A stretch of 10,769 nucleotides of DNA from the NCBI GenBank assembly GCA_002311915.1, contig DCAF01000005.1:6793-17561 (forward strand). The letters run 5' to 3'. Positions 1 to 7,889 of this stretch are shown here, in pieces. The DNA is from Sulfurovum sp. UBA1140 (GTDB taxonomy: Bacteria; Campylobacterota; Campylobacteria; Campylobacterales; Sulfurovaceae). Positions within the stretch are counted from its first letter, which is position 1, and the number at the start of each line of letters is the position of its first letter. The notes under the pieces are model-generated. The model saw only the letters and a program-made list of their open reading frames with translations, did not search any database and was not told where the DNA came from. A program made the position numbers and the translations under genes.

Positions 1-890
1 CATTGGTTAGTGGTGTGTGGGCAGTTGCAGGTAAGACAGGTCTTAACGATACCGTATGGATAGATGTTGCCAACATCACCGCAAAATTTGGTAATACTAC
101 TGCTATTATTGGTCGTCAAAAACTAGATACACCATTGGCATTTACTGAAACTTGGAACATTGTAGAGAACACATTTGATGCCTTTACTTTTGTAAACAGT
201 GACATCAAAGATACCACATTGGTAGCTTCAGTTGTGACCAGAGCCAATGGGTTTGTTAACTTTACCAACGTTCAAGGGGGCATGACCGATTTAGATGAAG
301 CCATTTATGCTTTTGGTGCTTCGACCAAACTTATTCCTAATGTTACTGCTCAAGCGTGGTACTACAACAGTGCAGGAGGAAATAACGCCCTATGGACACA
401 AGCAGATGCAACCATTAACGGAGGCATAACACTGGGTGCACAATATGGTAAAATAATGGCTGAAGAGGGTGAAGATTCATCAATTTTATCTGCTAAAGTT
501 GGTTATGAAGCCAATAAAATGAGTTTCTATGCTGCCTATTCTCAAGCCGATGAAGATGGTCAAAGTGACTTTACCAATGCTGCTGGATATGGTGGTTCAC
601 CTGTCTATACTGAAGCGTGGTGGAATTTTGGATATGTAACCAATCCAAATGCCCAAGCGATTGCATTAGGTGCATCATATGATTTAGGTTCTGTAGCACT
701 TGGAGCTCAATATACCACAGTAACCAATGACACTTCTGCTTTTGATGAGATGGATGAAATTACCTTAACTGCTGATACTACCCTTGCAGGAGTTGATACC
801 TCATTCGCACTAGTTAACACCAGTACAGAGAATGAAGCTTCTGATGGAAACAGTGTTCAAGTTTACTTAACTGTACCTTTTTCACTTTAA
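1..890 (+). CDS. Outer-membrane porin, C-terminal part (Opr-like, 5' end outside window)
   Basis: About 295 residues are visible in an open frame that enters from the left edge; the TTG at position 3 is only the first in-window codon, not a real start. The protein alternates short amphipathic beta-strands with glycine/asparagine-rich turns and has no membrane helix, as expected for a trimeric beta-barrel porin that lets small solutes through the outer membrane. Stretches such as IIGRQKLDTPLAFTETWNIV and the strand pairs near the end (ALGASYDLGSVALGAQYTTV) resemble the Opr-family porins of Campylobacterota; this is recognition by eye. The C-terminus YLTVPFSL is an amphipathic final strand ending in Leu rather than the usual Phe. 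It converges on the TonB operon and is probably unrelated to it in function. The barrel assignment is firm; the exact family is less so. Confidence 0.75.
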   Translation, partial: LVSGVWAVAGKTGLNDTVWIDVANITAKFGNTTAIIGRQKLDTPLAFTETWNIVENTFDAFTFVNSDIKDTTLVASVVTRANGFVNFTNVQGGMTDLDEAIYAFGASTKLIPNVTAQAWYYNSAGGNNALWTQADATINGGITLGAQYGKIMAEEGEDSSILSAKVGYEANKMSFYAAYSQADEDGQSDFTNAAGYGGSPVYTEAWWNFGYVTNPNAQAIALGASYDLGSVALGAQYTTVTNDTSAFDEMDEITLTADTTLAGVDTSFALVNTSTENEASDGNSVQVYLTVPFSL

Positions 891-937
891 TTCTATGACC
901 TAAAGCACGTCAGAAAACTGCTACTTATGTAATTTTC

Positions 938-985
938 AGATTTTCTAAAAATCTCCCATCTTGTAAGTTTCACATCTTACAAGAT
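938..985. terminator. Two inverted repeats between convergent genes, likely bidirectional terminator
   Basis: Two perfect inverted repeats lie in the 97-nt gap between the porin stop and the regulator stop. At 938-954, AGATTTT pairs with AAAATCT around a 3-nt loop (CTA). At 958-985, ATCTTGTAAG pairs with CTTACAAGAT around an 8-nt loop. Read on the - strand, the larger stem is followed by GGGAGATTTTTAG, a weak and displaced U-run; on the + strand there is no good U-run. Position suggests shared termination of both transcripts. Intrinsic strength is uncertain because the stems are AT-rich. Confidence 0.55.
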
Positions 986-987
986 AC

Positions 988-1659
988 CTAATTAAACCGA
1001 TACCCAACCCCCCGAATAGCTGTAAAATATCCTTTAATATTTTCAGGGTCAATCTTATGATTTAGCCGACTAATCCGAACATTAATTGTCCGTTTTTTGG
1101 TCGTACTTCCCTCCCAAATTTTATCAAGTATATCGTCTCGTTTCAAAATGCTATTTTTATTTTCAATAAAAAAAGTCAACAAATCAAACTCCAACTTGGT
1201 TAACTCAATTTCAGCCTCTCCCACATAAGTTTGTCGACTATTAATATCTAAAATAATATCACGGTGAATAAGTCGTTCGTGGGTAATGCCGTAAGTACGT
1301 TTTAGAATGGCTTTAATTCGGCAGATAAGTTCATTAATAGTAAAGGGTTTAACCAAGCAGTCATCTGCTCCCATAGCAAAAGTTCGTTCTATCTCATCGG
1401 TGGATAGATTTTCACTTAGAAAAATAATGGGTGTATCAAAATCTTTCTCTCTAATATATTCAATAAAATCAATACCATTAATAACATTAAGATTGCCGTT
1501 AATAATGAGCAGTTTAACCTCATCAAGATGAGACTCTATGCTCTCTACTCTATTGAACTTCATCAGCTCAAATGTCTTCTCAAGAAGAGAAAAACCATTA
1601 AGTGTTAACAGCGTCTCATCTTTTCCTATTATCATAATTTTTGCTATGCTATTCATCAT
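988..1659 (-). CDS. OmpR/PhoB-family regulator with degenerate receiver domain
   Basis: A 223-residue DNA-binding regulator, the last gene of the operon. Residues 5-121 form a receiver domain. Residues about 130-223 form an OmpR-type winged helix: LTKLEFDLL, then ILKRDDILDKIWEG, the recognition-helix region RTINVRISRLNHKID, and the wing GVGYRF. The receiver keeps the fold and the conserved Lys104 (VKPF), Ser82 and the alpha4-beta5-alpha5 dimer-face residues (GADD...Arg114). However, Asn54 (codon AAC) stands where Asp should accept phosphate, Gly12-Lys13 replace the acidic pair, and Cys101 replaces the switch Tyr/Phe. It should therefore act without ordinary phosphorylation, as known for HP1043 of Helicobacter. 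No histidine kinase is in the window. Its ATG overlaps the receptor stop (TAATG), implying coupled translation. A second in-frame ATG follows directly. The target is unknown; the operon's own promoter is the obvious candidate. Confidence 0.92.
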   Translation of the reverse strand: MMNSIAKIMIIGKDETLLTLNGFSLLEKTFELMKFNRVESIESHLDEVKLLIINGNLNVINGIDFIEYIREKDFDTPIIFLSENLSTDEIERTFAMGADDCLVKPFTINELICRIKAILKRTYGITHERLIHRDIILDINSRQTYVGEAEIELTKLEFDLLTFFIENKNSILKRDDILDKIWEGSTTKKRTINVRISRLNHKIDPENIKGYFTAIRGVGYRFN

Positions 1660-4600
1660 TAAAACTTTGAAGAGATACCTATACTAAAGGTTTGACCATC
1701 CTTAAAGCGTTTGGTTATTTTTGATCCCTGCCTCCAGACGGTCTCATCATCAAGAATATTACCAACTTTGAACTTCATGCTTATATCATTAAGACCATAC
1801 TCCTCTAAATCACCCAAATTCTCTTTCCATGTTAAGTCGAGTATCTGTGGGGGTGTCTCATAATTATCAGGATAGGCATACTCATCTATCAGTCCAACTT
1901 TACGAATTCTCTCTCCCATTTTATTGTAAGAGAGTGCCACATTTCGATTCTCACTATCGTACCCCAAGGTCGTATTCATCACAATTTTTGAAAGCCCTTG
2001 GAGCTCTCTATGGTTGGTGCTAAAAGTTGCCAACTGCTCATCTCGAAGTGTCACATCTGACTCGGTATACGAGAAGTTTCCCGATACATAGTAGTTGGCA
2101 AAATCTCTGCCCAAACTGTCAAGATTTTTTCGTCCATCAATCTCTACTCCATAAAGAATTGCCGACTCTGCATTATCAAATGAATAGATGGGCAAAGAAG
2201 AAGAGGGTATCATCACATCCTCTATCGGTTTGTCCAAATATTTAAAAAATAGACCCACTTTAATATTCTCACTGTCGCTCATATAGTGTGAATATTTCAA
2301 ATCAAGACTATAAATATTGGTATTCTCTAGTGCAGGGTTACCAATCACTGTCGCCACATCATAAGGGTGAAAATACTCCCCACTTGTAAACTCTCGGAGG
2401 TCTGGTACAATATAGGTCTTTGAGATAGCCACATCAAAATGATTATCTTCGTCATGCTTATACTTTAAACTCACACTTGGAAAAACATCATTCACCTCTA
2501 AAGACTCGGGAATTCTTTGAATAAGTCTTCGTTGAGACATATTGGGATTCTCTCTGTCCTCTTTGTACTGATAAACTGTCTGCGAAAGATTGACATACCT
2601 AAGCCCTGCGGTTACTTCAATACTCTTGTACGGCTTGGTAAACAGGCTTCCAAAAAGACCAAACTCCTCGACCTCGGCATCAAAATAATCAGCAGGTTTA
2701 AAGAGGGGGCTGACCATATAGCCTCGCTCCTCAAAAGAGATGTCGTTTCGGACGTGTTGATAGTAGATAGATTCAATATCACCATCCAAGTCCTCATCGG
2801 CAATATCTACCCCTCCAATACTTCTCAAAAAGAATTTATTCTGCCTTGAAACACGCTCTTTAGAACTCATATTGACCCCAAACTCCACCTTGTCCTCTTC
2901 GCTTAACCAATTAAGTTCAATCCTGTTTTTAAAATACATTGCATAGAGTTCATCATCTGATTTTAATCGACTTGCAAGGTGATTCGAGAGTGAATTGTCG
3001 ATAAAGGTATTCCCACCCTCTTCGATATAGGCGTAATGAAAGTTATTGGGCTGATAGAGGTTTGCCTCGGCGTACTCTAAGCCAAAATTTGCTTTGGCTT
3101 TGTGGTTAAATATCTCATAATCAAACTCCCCATTTATCTGGTCAACATTAAGAACACGCTCCTCCCAATCAAGATAATACTTTATCAGGTGATCATAGTT
3201 CGAGCCGATAATTCCATCCACCACACGGGTACTTTTTTTAGCATTTCGTGTATAGAGTTTGGTATATTTGACTTTTAATAGGTCAAGATAGTTATAGGTT
3301 AGATTAAGAGTTCCTCCTTGAAAGTACGAGGAATAACTCTTAGTATTTGTACCATACTTGTCTGCTTCATCATGCAATCTTCCATCGCTTCCCATATCAT
3401 AGCCATAGAAATTCTCTTCGACCATTTTATGGTTTTGAGAGTATCCATAATTGGCAAAAATAGAAACCTTGTGGTCACCCTTAAACTCATAATTATCAGC
3501 CCCTTCAATCGAACCACTAAAGCCCATGGGTAGGTCTCTTTTATGAATATCATAATTTCTATCAACATAATCTTTGGTAAAACTGACCAACTGCTCTTCG
3601 CTAAAATAATCAGTGGTAAACCCTTTAACCCGCTCTCCGACATGCACCTGTGAAGCATTTAAAATATCATTGGTTATCGCTCGGTATCCATTATCATACC
3701 CTATCCAATCGGTATCGCTTCCTGCATAATTGTTCGAGCTTTCACCCGTGTGACTGTTCCCTTTTGCCCCCATCGAAACTTTGATAAAACTCTCTTCGCT
3801 ACTGTCTTTGGTTCGGATGTCGATATATCCTCCACCAAAAGAGCTTGGAATATCGGCTGATGCACTCTTTTGAACTTTGAGTGAACCAATCACCGATGAA
3901 GGGAAAATATCCAAAGGTACGGTTCGTTTGGTTGGGTCAGGAGAGACCAAAGGCAGAGAGTTCATCTCGATATTTGAGTATCGCTCTCCAAGCCCTCGTA
4001 CATAAATACTCTTGCCTCCAACCAAAGTAATACCTGTTACCCTCTTCAACGCAGCGGCTGCATTGCTATCACCTTTTTTGGCAAACTCTTCAGAGCCTAA
4101 AATATTAGAGATGGCAGATGTCTCTTTCTCTTCGCTCATAATGTCAGCAATACTTCCCTCAACCTTGGGTGCTAAAACCACAAACTCTTCAAGCTCTAAA
4201 CTTGCAGGTGTCAACTCAACACTTTTTGAGATAGAGTCACCTTTTTCAACATTAATATCTGCAATGGTTTGAGACGAATAGGCAGAGTGAACTACGGAAA
4301 TACTCACGTTGCTATTGGCAGGAATTTGTACAGAAAAGTTACCATTTGCATCCGTTCTGGTATCAATAGAGGTTCCCTTGACAAAAACTCTAGCTCCCTC
4401 AATTGGTGCTTTTTTATCTGATGTAATTACAGTTCCATTAAGCGTTCCTGTGCCTTTGGCTTTTAGCTCTTCTGCATCTGTTTTATCTTTTTTACTCACT
4501 CCAATGGGGGTATCAATTAATACTTTTGGATTATTTACCTCGATAGAGACAAGCTCTTCATCCGAAGCAATTTCATGCACCTCTGGCTCATCCATTGTAA

Positions 4601-4910
4601 AGGAAGCAACTACCTGTGTATCTCGCTCCTCTTTAATTACAACAGATTTTTTAAAGTAACCCAAATTTTTCAACTTGGCATCCTTACCAAAAATCTCAAT
4701 TTGATGTTTTCCTACGGTTAGGGTAATTTTTACCGAGCCATCTCCATCGGTTCGTATATGCTTTGTAGCATCAATCACAATCTCATTATTTACCAAAGGC
4801 TTTCCATCTTTTAACATAAAGACTGAAAGCGTCCCCACCTCTTGAGCCTGAGCAAAAGGAGGTATGACAGCGAAAAGAGAGATAGTAAATACTCTTAAAT
4901 ATGGTTTCAT
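1659..4910 (-). CDS. TonB-dependent outer-membrane receptor with two N-terminal beta-sandwich domains
   Basis: A 1083-residue receptor, long for the family (usually 650-900). In order: signal peptide 1-22 (cleavage after AQA); a prealbumin-like beta-sandwich at about 25-106 (GTLSVFMLKDGKPLV, then IRTDGDGSVKITL); a charged linker 107-152; a carboxypeptidase-regulatory-like domain 156-235 (GTLNGTVITSDKKAPIEGA); a TonB-box-like stretch EEFVVLAP at 241-248; a plug 255-368 with RVTGITLVGGKSIYVRGLGE and FGGGYIDIRT; and a barrel from about 375 ending GISSKF with terminal Phe. It takes up, or possibly exports, an unknown substrate across the outer membrane using the TonB motor encoded upstream. The ATG at 4910 is preferred over a GTG at 4919: GGAG sits 8 nt before it, the signal peptide starts there, and it forms a TAATG junction with the TPR gene. 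No heme, siderophore or vitamin signature is recognisable. Confidence 0.93.
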   Translation of the reverse strand: MKPYLRVFTISLFAVIPPFAQAQEVGTLSVFMLKDGKPLVNNEIVIDATKHIRTDGDGSVKITLTVGKHQIEIFGKDAKLKNLGYFKKSVVIKEERDTQVVASFTMDEPEVHEIASDEELVSIEVNNPKVLIDTPIGVSKKDKTDAEELKAKGTGTLNGTVITSDKKAPIEGARVFVKGTSIDTRTDANGNFSVQIPANSNVSISVVHSAYSSQTIADINVEKGDSISKSVELTPASLELEEFVVLAPKVEGSIADIMSEEKETSAISNILGSEEFAKKGDSNAAAALKRVTGITLVGGKSIYVRGLGERYSNIEMNSLPLVSPDPTKRTVPLDIFPSSVIGSLKVQKSASADIPSSFGGGYIDIRTKDSSEESFIKVSMGAKGNSHTGESSNNYAGSDTDWIGYDNGYRAITNDILNASQVHVGERVKGFTTDYFSEEQLVSFTKDYVDRNYDIHKRDLPMGFSGSIEGADNYEFKGDHKVSIFANYGYSQNHKMVEENFYGYDMGSDGRLHDEADKYGTNTKSYSSYFQGGTLNLTYNYLDLLKVKYTKLYTRNAKKSTRVVDGIIGSNYDHLIKYYLDWEERVLNVDQINGEFDYEIFNHKAKANFGLEYAEANLYQPNNFHYAYIEEGGNTFIDNSLSNHLASRLKSDDELYAMYFKNRIELNWLSEEDKVEFGVNMSSKERVSRQNKFFLRSIGGVDIADEDLDGDIESIYYQHVRNDISFEERGYMVSPLFKPADYFDAEVEEFGLFGSLFTKPYKSIEVTAGLRYVNLSQTVYQYKEDRENPNMSQRRLIQRIPESLEVNDVFPSVSLKYKHDEDNHFDVAISKTYIVPDLREFTSGEYFHPYDVATVIGNPALENTNIYSLDLKYSHYMSDSENIKVGLFFKYLDKPIEDVMIPSSSLPIYSFDNAESAILYGVEIDGRKNLDSLGRDFANYYVSGNFSYTESDVTLRDEQLATFSTNHRELQGLSKIVMNTTLGYDSENRNVALSYNKMGERIRKVGLIDEYAYPDNYETPPQILDLTWKENLGDLEEYGLNDISMKFKVGNILDDETVWRQGSKITKRFKDGQTFSIGISSKF

Positions 4911-6193
4911 TATATACACTCCAAACTATTATTTTTACACTTCTCAATACTCTTACGAATCACCGTAGCTTTTGAAAACAATCCACTATCAGTAATTTTC
5001 TTAAAGTGCTTCTCTGCATGGTTGTAATCTTTAACCATGAAGTAGGCATAAGCCAGTGCATAACGCAGATTGTCATCTTTTAGCATAGAGTGTCGTTTGA
5101 GTCCATCTTCCAGACCAATCACCTTTTCAAACTCTTCTCTATCAACAAATATAGCAACTTTCTGTTTGAGTTTCTCTACCTTGTCACTTACCATTGAGTT
5201 AAGATAAAGAGCATGAGGTAAATCTTTGGCTCGTCGGTACATCTCGGCTGCATCTTTGGTGCTGTTGCTATCATAGTATGAAGCCTGTTCAAATAGATGG
5301 GCTGTGACATGAATCATATCTCTTTTTAGATAGGTATGACCCAGTAACATGCTCACTTTAGGAGCTTCAGGGAAAATTACTTTTGCCTCTTCTAAAACTT
5401 TAATGGCAGAGGTAATTTCACCTCCACTCATTAGTATTTGTGCTAACGATAAATACTCTTTGACACGCGCTTTACCTTGTGCCATATAGGCTTTTGAGGC
5501 ATCAATAGAGGCTTGATAGAGTTTAAGATCAGCCAGATAGTAGAACTTCTGTTTAAGCAGTCGCGTATCTTCAGGAAAAATTTCAGAACCTCTTGTTAAT
5601 GCCTCTAATGCTCCATTTTTATCTTTAAGTTTCCAGTAACATTCAGCTCTAAGCGTAAAGAGTCCTGCTCTGTTTCTCCCTGCTTCTCCTGCATTGTCAA
5701 GTGACTCTATGGTCTTGGTATAATTCTTGGTTTTGTAGTAAGATTTTGATAGATGAATGTAGAGTTTAGAGATTTTTTCAGCTCGTAACTTTTCAGCATC
5801 AAAAGGTGGCTCTACCTTTTTAGGTTTTGGCTCTTCTTTTTTCTCACTCATAATAGAAAACAAAAATTCTTGTTTCTCTTTGGCAACAGGTGGTGGGGTA
5901 TAAACCTTTAGATGTGTGGTCTCAACAGCCTTGTTAAAAGCAATAATTGAAGCATCATAATCCTTCTCTTTAACAGCCAAGACCCCAACCATAGTGTGGA
6001 ACCTAGACGCATCAAAATTTGGAATATTTTGATCAACAGCATCCAACTCCTCTTTGGCTTTATCAAATTTTCCATCAAAAATCATCATGGTTGCCAGTGA
6101 CATATGGTCAATTATAGGAGCTGTCTCATTTGCATTCATAGGCATATATGCCAAGGAAAAAAGCAGTGGTAAATATTTTATCTGTTTTAACAT
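4910..6193 (-). CDS. Periplasmic TPR protein of the TonB/TtpC operon
   Basis: A 427-residue protein. Signal peptide 1-21 (cleavage MNA/NE) with no lipobox cysteine, so it should be soluble in the periplasm. The rest is almost all alpha-helical with TPR-like pairs, for example LATMMIFDGKFDKAKEELDA, LYIHLSKSYYKTKNYTKTIE, LFTLRAECYWKLKDKNGALE, LLGHTYLKRDMIHVTAHLFE and YALAYAYFMVKDYNHAEKHF. Residues about 95-132 interrupt the repeats with a Pro/Lys/Glu-rich segment (TPPPVAKE, EEPKPKKVEPP), probably a flexible linker. TPR proteins regularly accompany DUF3450/TtpC/ExbBD/TonB genes and probably scaffold TonB or receptor contacts; the precise job is unknown. It has the best ribosome site of the operon and ends in a TAATG overlap with the receptor gene, so the two products may be made in step. 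Confidence 0.88.
   Translation of the reverse strand: MLKQIKYLPLLFSLAYMPMNANETAPIIDHMSLATMMIFDGKFDKAKEELDAVDQNIPNFDASRFHTMVGVLAVKEKDYDASIIAFNKAVETTHLKVYTPPPVAKEKQEFLFSIMSEKKEEPKPKKVEPPFDAEKLRAEKISKLYIHLSKSYYKTKNYTKTIESLDNAGEAGRNRAGLFTLRAECYWKLKDKNGALEALTRGSEIFPEDTRLLKQKFYYLADLKLYQASIDASKAYMAQGKARVKEYLSLAQILMSGGEITSAIKVLEEAKVIFPEAPKVSMLLGHTYLKRDMIHVTAHLFEQASYYDSNSTKDAAEMYRRAKDLPHALYLNSMVSDKVEKLKQKVAIFVDREEFEKVIGLEDGLKRHSMLKDDNLRYALAYAYFMVKDYNHAEKHFKKITDSGLFSKATVIRKSIEKCKNNSLECI
4919..4922 (-). promoter_or_regulatory. Shine-Dalgarno that fixes the receptor start
   Basis: GGAG lies 8 nt upstream of the ATG at 4910, inside the last codons of the TPR gene. It overlaps an alternative in-frame GTG (4917-4919), which therefore has no ribosome site of its own at a usable distance. 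Confidence 0.75.
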
Positions 6194-6200
6194 TTTTCAA

Positions 6201-6210
6201 CTCCTCCTTT
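6201..6210 (-). promoter_or_regulatory. Very strong Shine-Dalgarno of the TPR gene
   Basis: AAAGGAGGAG is a near-perfect anti-16S match 7 nt upstream of the ATG at 6193, overlapping the tonB stop codon. It is the strongest ribosome site in the operon and suggests high independent initiation for the TPR and coupled receptor genes. Confidence 0.85.
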
Positions 6211-6856
6211 AATTAAAGTCAAATCTAACTTTTTGTTTAGCCCAAACTTTGACAGGCTGACCTTTATATTTAGCAGGAGAAAATCTCCAACTTCTAACCC
6301 CATTAAGAGCAACTGCATCAAAGACACCTGTAGGAAATGATTCTAGCACTTGTGCCGTCTCTACACTTCCTTGTTTGTCTATCAAGACATTGACAATCAC
6401 ATATCCTTTGATTCGTTTTTTCATCGCAGAGGGTGGATACTCCATCTTTGAGCGAGAAAGAACTTTGGGTTTGACATCAACCGTGTTTCCTGTCATTACT
6501 GTATCTTCGGATATCTCATCTAATAAATCGGTTGCATCTCCACCAATATCACTGATAGCAAACTCTGGTATATCCATTGCAATACCACTCAAACTCGCAC
6601 CCAAATTGGGCATTGGTGCAGGTGGTGGTGCTTTTTGTGGTTTTGGCTTCGGTTTAGGCTTTGGTTTACTAGTTTTTTTGACAGCTTTCTTCTCCATCTT
6701 GACATAACGGGTCTCTTTTTTGACTTTGTCCTCTTTCTTTTTCACAGGTTTGTTAAAAGCAATAACCAAAATCATCATAAGTAACCCACCAAACAACATA
6801 AAGAAAAAGGCTAAAAAAGCTTTAACTTTTGTGCCATATTTTCTTCTATTTAGCAT
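6209..6856 (-). CDS. tonB: Energy transducer TonB
   Basis: A 215-residue inner-membrane-anchored periplasmic protein. A single N-terminal anchor lies at about 12-34, followed by a Lys-rich stretch (37-61), a KP dipeptide run at 64-73 and a Pro/Ala patch at 75-82, then a linker. The C-terminal TonB domain spans about 136-214: YPPSAMKKRIKG at 140-151, the strand VIVNVLIDKQGSV, the helix VFDAVALNGVRSWRF, and a final strand ending RFDFN. The anchor has no His or Ser-His motif like the SHLS of E. coli TonB, which fits a TonB2-type partner. It should transmit motor energy to the receptor in the same operon. It follows exbD by 6 nt. The KP run is encoded by imperfect 6-bp repeats (about 6636-6665), which could slip and alter linker length. 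Confidence 0.93.
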   Translation of the reverse strand: MLNRRKYGTKVKAFLAFFFMLFGGLLMMILVIAFNKPVKKKEDKVKKETRYVKMEKKAVKKTSKPKPKPKPKPQKAPPPAPMPNLGASLSGIAMDIPEFAISDIGGDATDLLDEISEDTVMTGNTVDVKPKVLSRSKMEYPPSAMKKRIKGYVIVNVLIDKQGSVETAQVLESFPTGVFDAVALNGVRSWRFSPAKYKGQPVKVWAKQKVRFDFN

Positions 6857-6862
6857 GATAGG

Positions 6863-7270
6863 TTACCCCATCTCTTTAAGGGTAGAAACAGCCACCTCTT
6901 TAGCACCTGCCATACGACACTCATCGACCACATCAATTAGCTTGTTTACAGGAATTCCATCATCGGTTACTACCAGTACATTTTTATCTGTAGCCGTTCG
7001 TAATAGGTCTCTTACTTTACTCTGTATTGCCCAGACTTTAACGGCTTGGTTGTCGATAAATACCTCACCTACATTGTCGATATAGACACGGATGGTCTTG
7101 CCATCAGACTTACTAGCTGATGAAGCAGAGGGTCTGTTGATGTCCAGCTTCATATCTTTGACAAATGTGGTGGTGACCATAAAAAAGATAAGTAGAATAA
7201 ATACCATATCAATTAGTGGTGATACATCAACCTCTGTTGGGTTGTGGGTTCTGGGTCTTCTACATCTCAT
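6863..7270 (-). CDS. exbD: Proton-channel subunit ExbD
   Basis: A 135-residue ExbD/TolR-family protein. It has a short cytoplasmic N-terminus, one membrane helix at about 18-36 (VSPLIDMVFILLIFFMVTTT) and a periplasmic domain 40-133. Asp21 in the helix corresponds to the essential proton-carrying aspartate of the family (Asp25 in E. coli ExbD). VTDDGIPVNKLIDVVDECRMAGAKEVAVST matches the family's C-terminal fold, where dimers meet. It forms the ion-driven stator complex with ExbB encoded just upstream. The start is the ATG at 7270, which overlaps the exbB end by 11 nt and is preceded by AAGGA inside exbB. It is shorter at the N-terminus than some homologues but complete. Confidence 0.95.
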   Translation of the reverse strand: MRCRRPRTHNPTEVDVSPLIDMVFILLIFFMVTTTFVKDMKLDINRPSASSASKSDGKTIRVYIDNVGEVFIDNQAVKVWAIQSKVRDLLRTATDKNVLVVTDDGIPVNKLIDVVDECRMAGAKEVAVSTLKEMG

Positions 7271-7889
7271 TTCGCTCTTCCTTTGTTGATATATTGTCTA
7301 TAAGCTGCTCAAACTCCAGAGCAAATCGTTCCTCTTTCTTGTCCAAGATTCTTCCCAAGATTAGACCAGGTACAGCAACCACCAAACCTAGTTCAGTCGT
7401 AAAGAGTGCTTTGGAGATTCCTCCTGATATACTTGCACCCTGACCAAACATTGCAGAGTTGGTCAATGCATCAAAGGTCTCTATCATTCCAATGACCGTT
7501 CCTAACAGTCCCACGAGTGGAGCCAAGATAACAATGGTCTTGACCAGTGTTGAGTATTGGCTAATCATATTGTAATACTTCGAGAGAGAATCATGCATAT
7601 AGTTTCGACCCTTCAACCCAACAGCTATCGCCTCTCTATCGGCATCAATTGCGTCGGCTATGGCGTGGTCTAGCAGACCTCTCATCTTCTGTTTATCACC
7701 TTTTTTGAGATGTTTGTCTATCTGTCTTCTTACATTTCCTAGCGTTCCTCTTTTGAGGATGAGGTAACGGTATCCAAGACCATACCACAAGAAGAGATTG
7801 AGTCCAAATAGCACCCACATCACCGTCCCTCCAGCATTCATGAAGTTGACAAACATCTCAATGTAGGCTAATATTTTCTCCTCTATCAT
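7260..7889 (-). CDS. exbB: MotA/TolQ/ExbB-family motor protein ExbB
   Basis: A 209-residue inner-membrane protein with three membrane helices at about 22-44, 116-138 and 162-181. The family signature is clear: PLVGLLGTVIGMIETFD at 124-140 and GGISKALFTTELGLVVAVP at 156-174, with channel-lining threonines 131 and 164/165. It should form the pentameric ring around ExbD that converts proton flow into work for TonB. Lys160 occupies a TM3-entry position that in the TtpC-like neighbour is Glu390. Its ATG overlaps the upstream stop (ATGA, 4 nt) and only a weak ribosome site (GAGAAG, too far) is visible, so coupling is likely. The small size matches TonB2-type ExbB proteins. Confidence 0.95.
   Translation of the reverse strand: MIEEKILAYIEMFVNFMNAGGTVMWVLFGLNLFLWYGLGYRYLILKRGTLGNVRRQIDKHLKKGDKQKMRGLLDHAIADAIDADREAIAVGLKGRNYMHDSLSKYYNMISQYSTLVKTIVILAPLVGLLGTVIGMIETFDALTNSAMFGQGASISGGISKALFTTELGLVVAVPGLILGRILDKKEERFALEFEQLIDNISTKEERNEM

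Noticed and set aside
4012..4659. Two open frames on the + strand (4012-4272 and 4309-4659) opposite the receptor gene
   Set aside because: They are antisense to the well-supported N-terminal domains and plug of the receptor, lack ribosome sites of note and resemble no family.
4911..4919. GTG at 4919 as start of the receptor (three extra residues)
   Set aside because: It overlaps the GGAG that serves the ATG at 4910, and the TAATG junction plus the signal peptide favour the ATG.
6633..6666. Tandem 6-bp repeat in tonB as a phase-variable tract
   Set aside because: The units are imperfect and in-frame multiples, encoding the usual Lys-Pro run of TonB; a slip would change linker length, not switch the gene off.
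6375..7085. Two + strand open frames opposite tonB and exbD
   Set aside because: Their apparent Gly-rich and hydrophobic stretches are mirror images of the Pro/Lys-rich tonB linker and the antisense of exbD; the - strand genes have clear family motifs.
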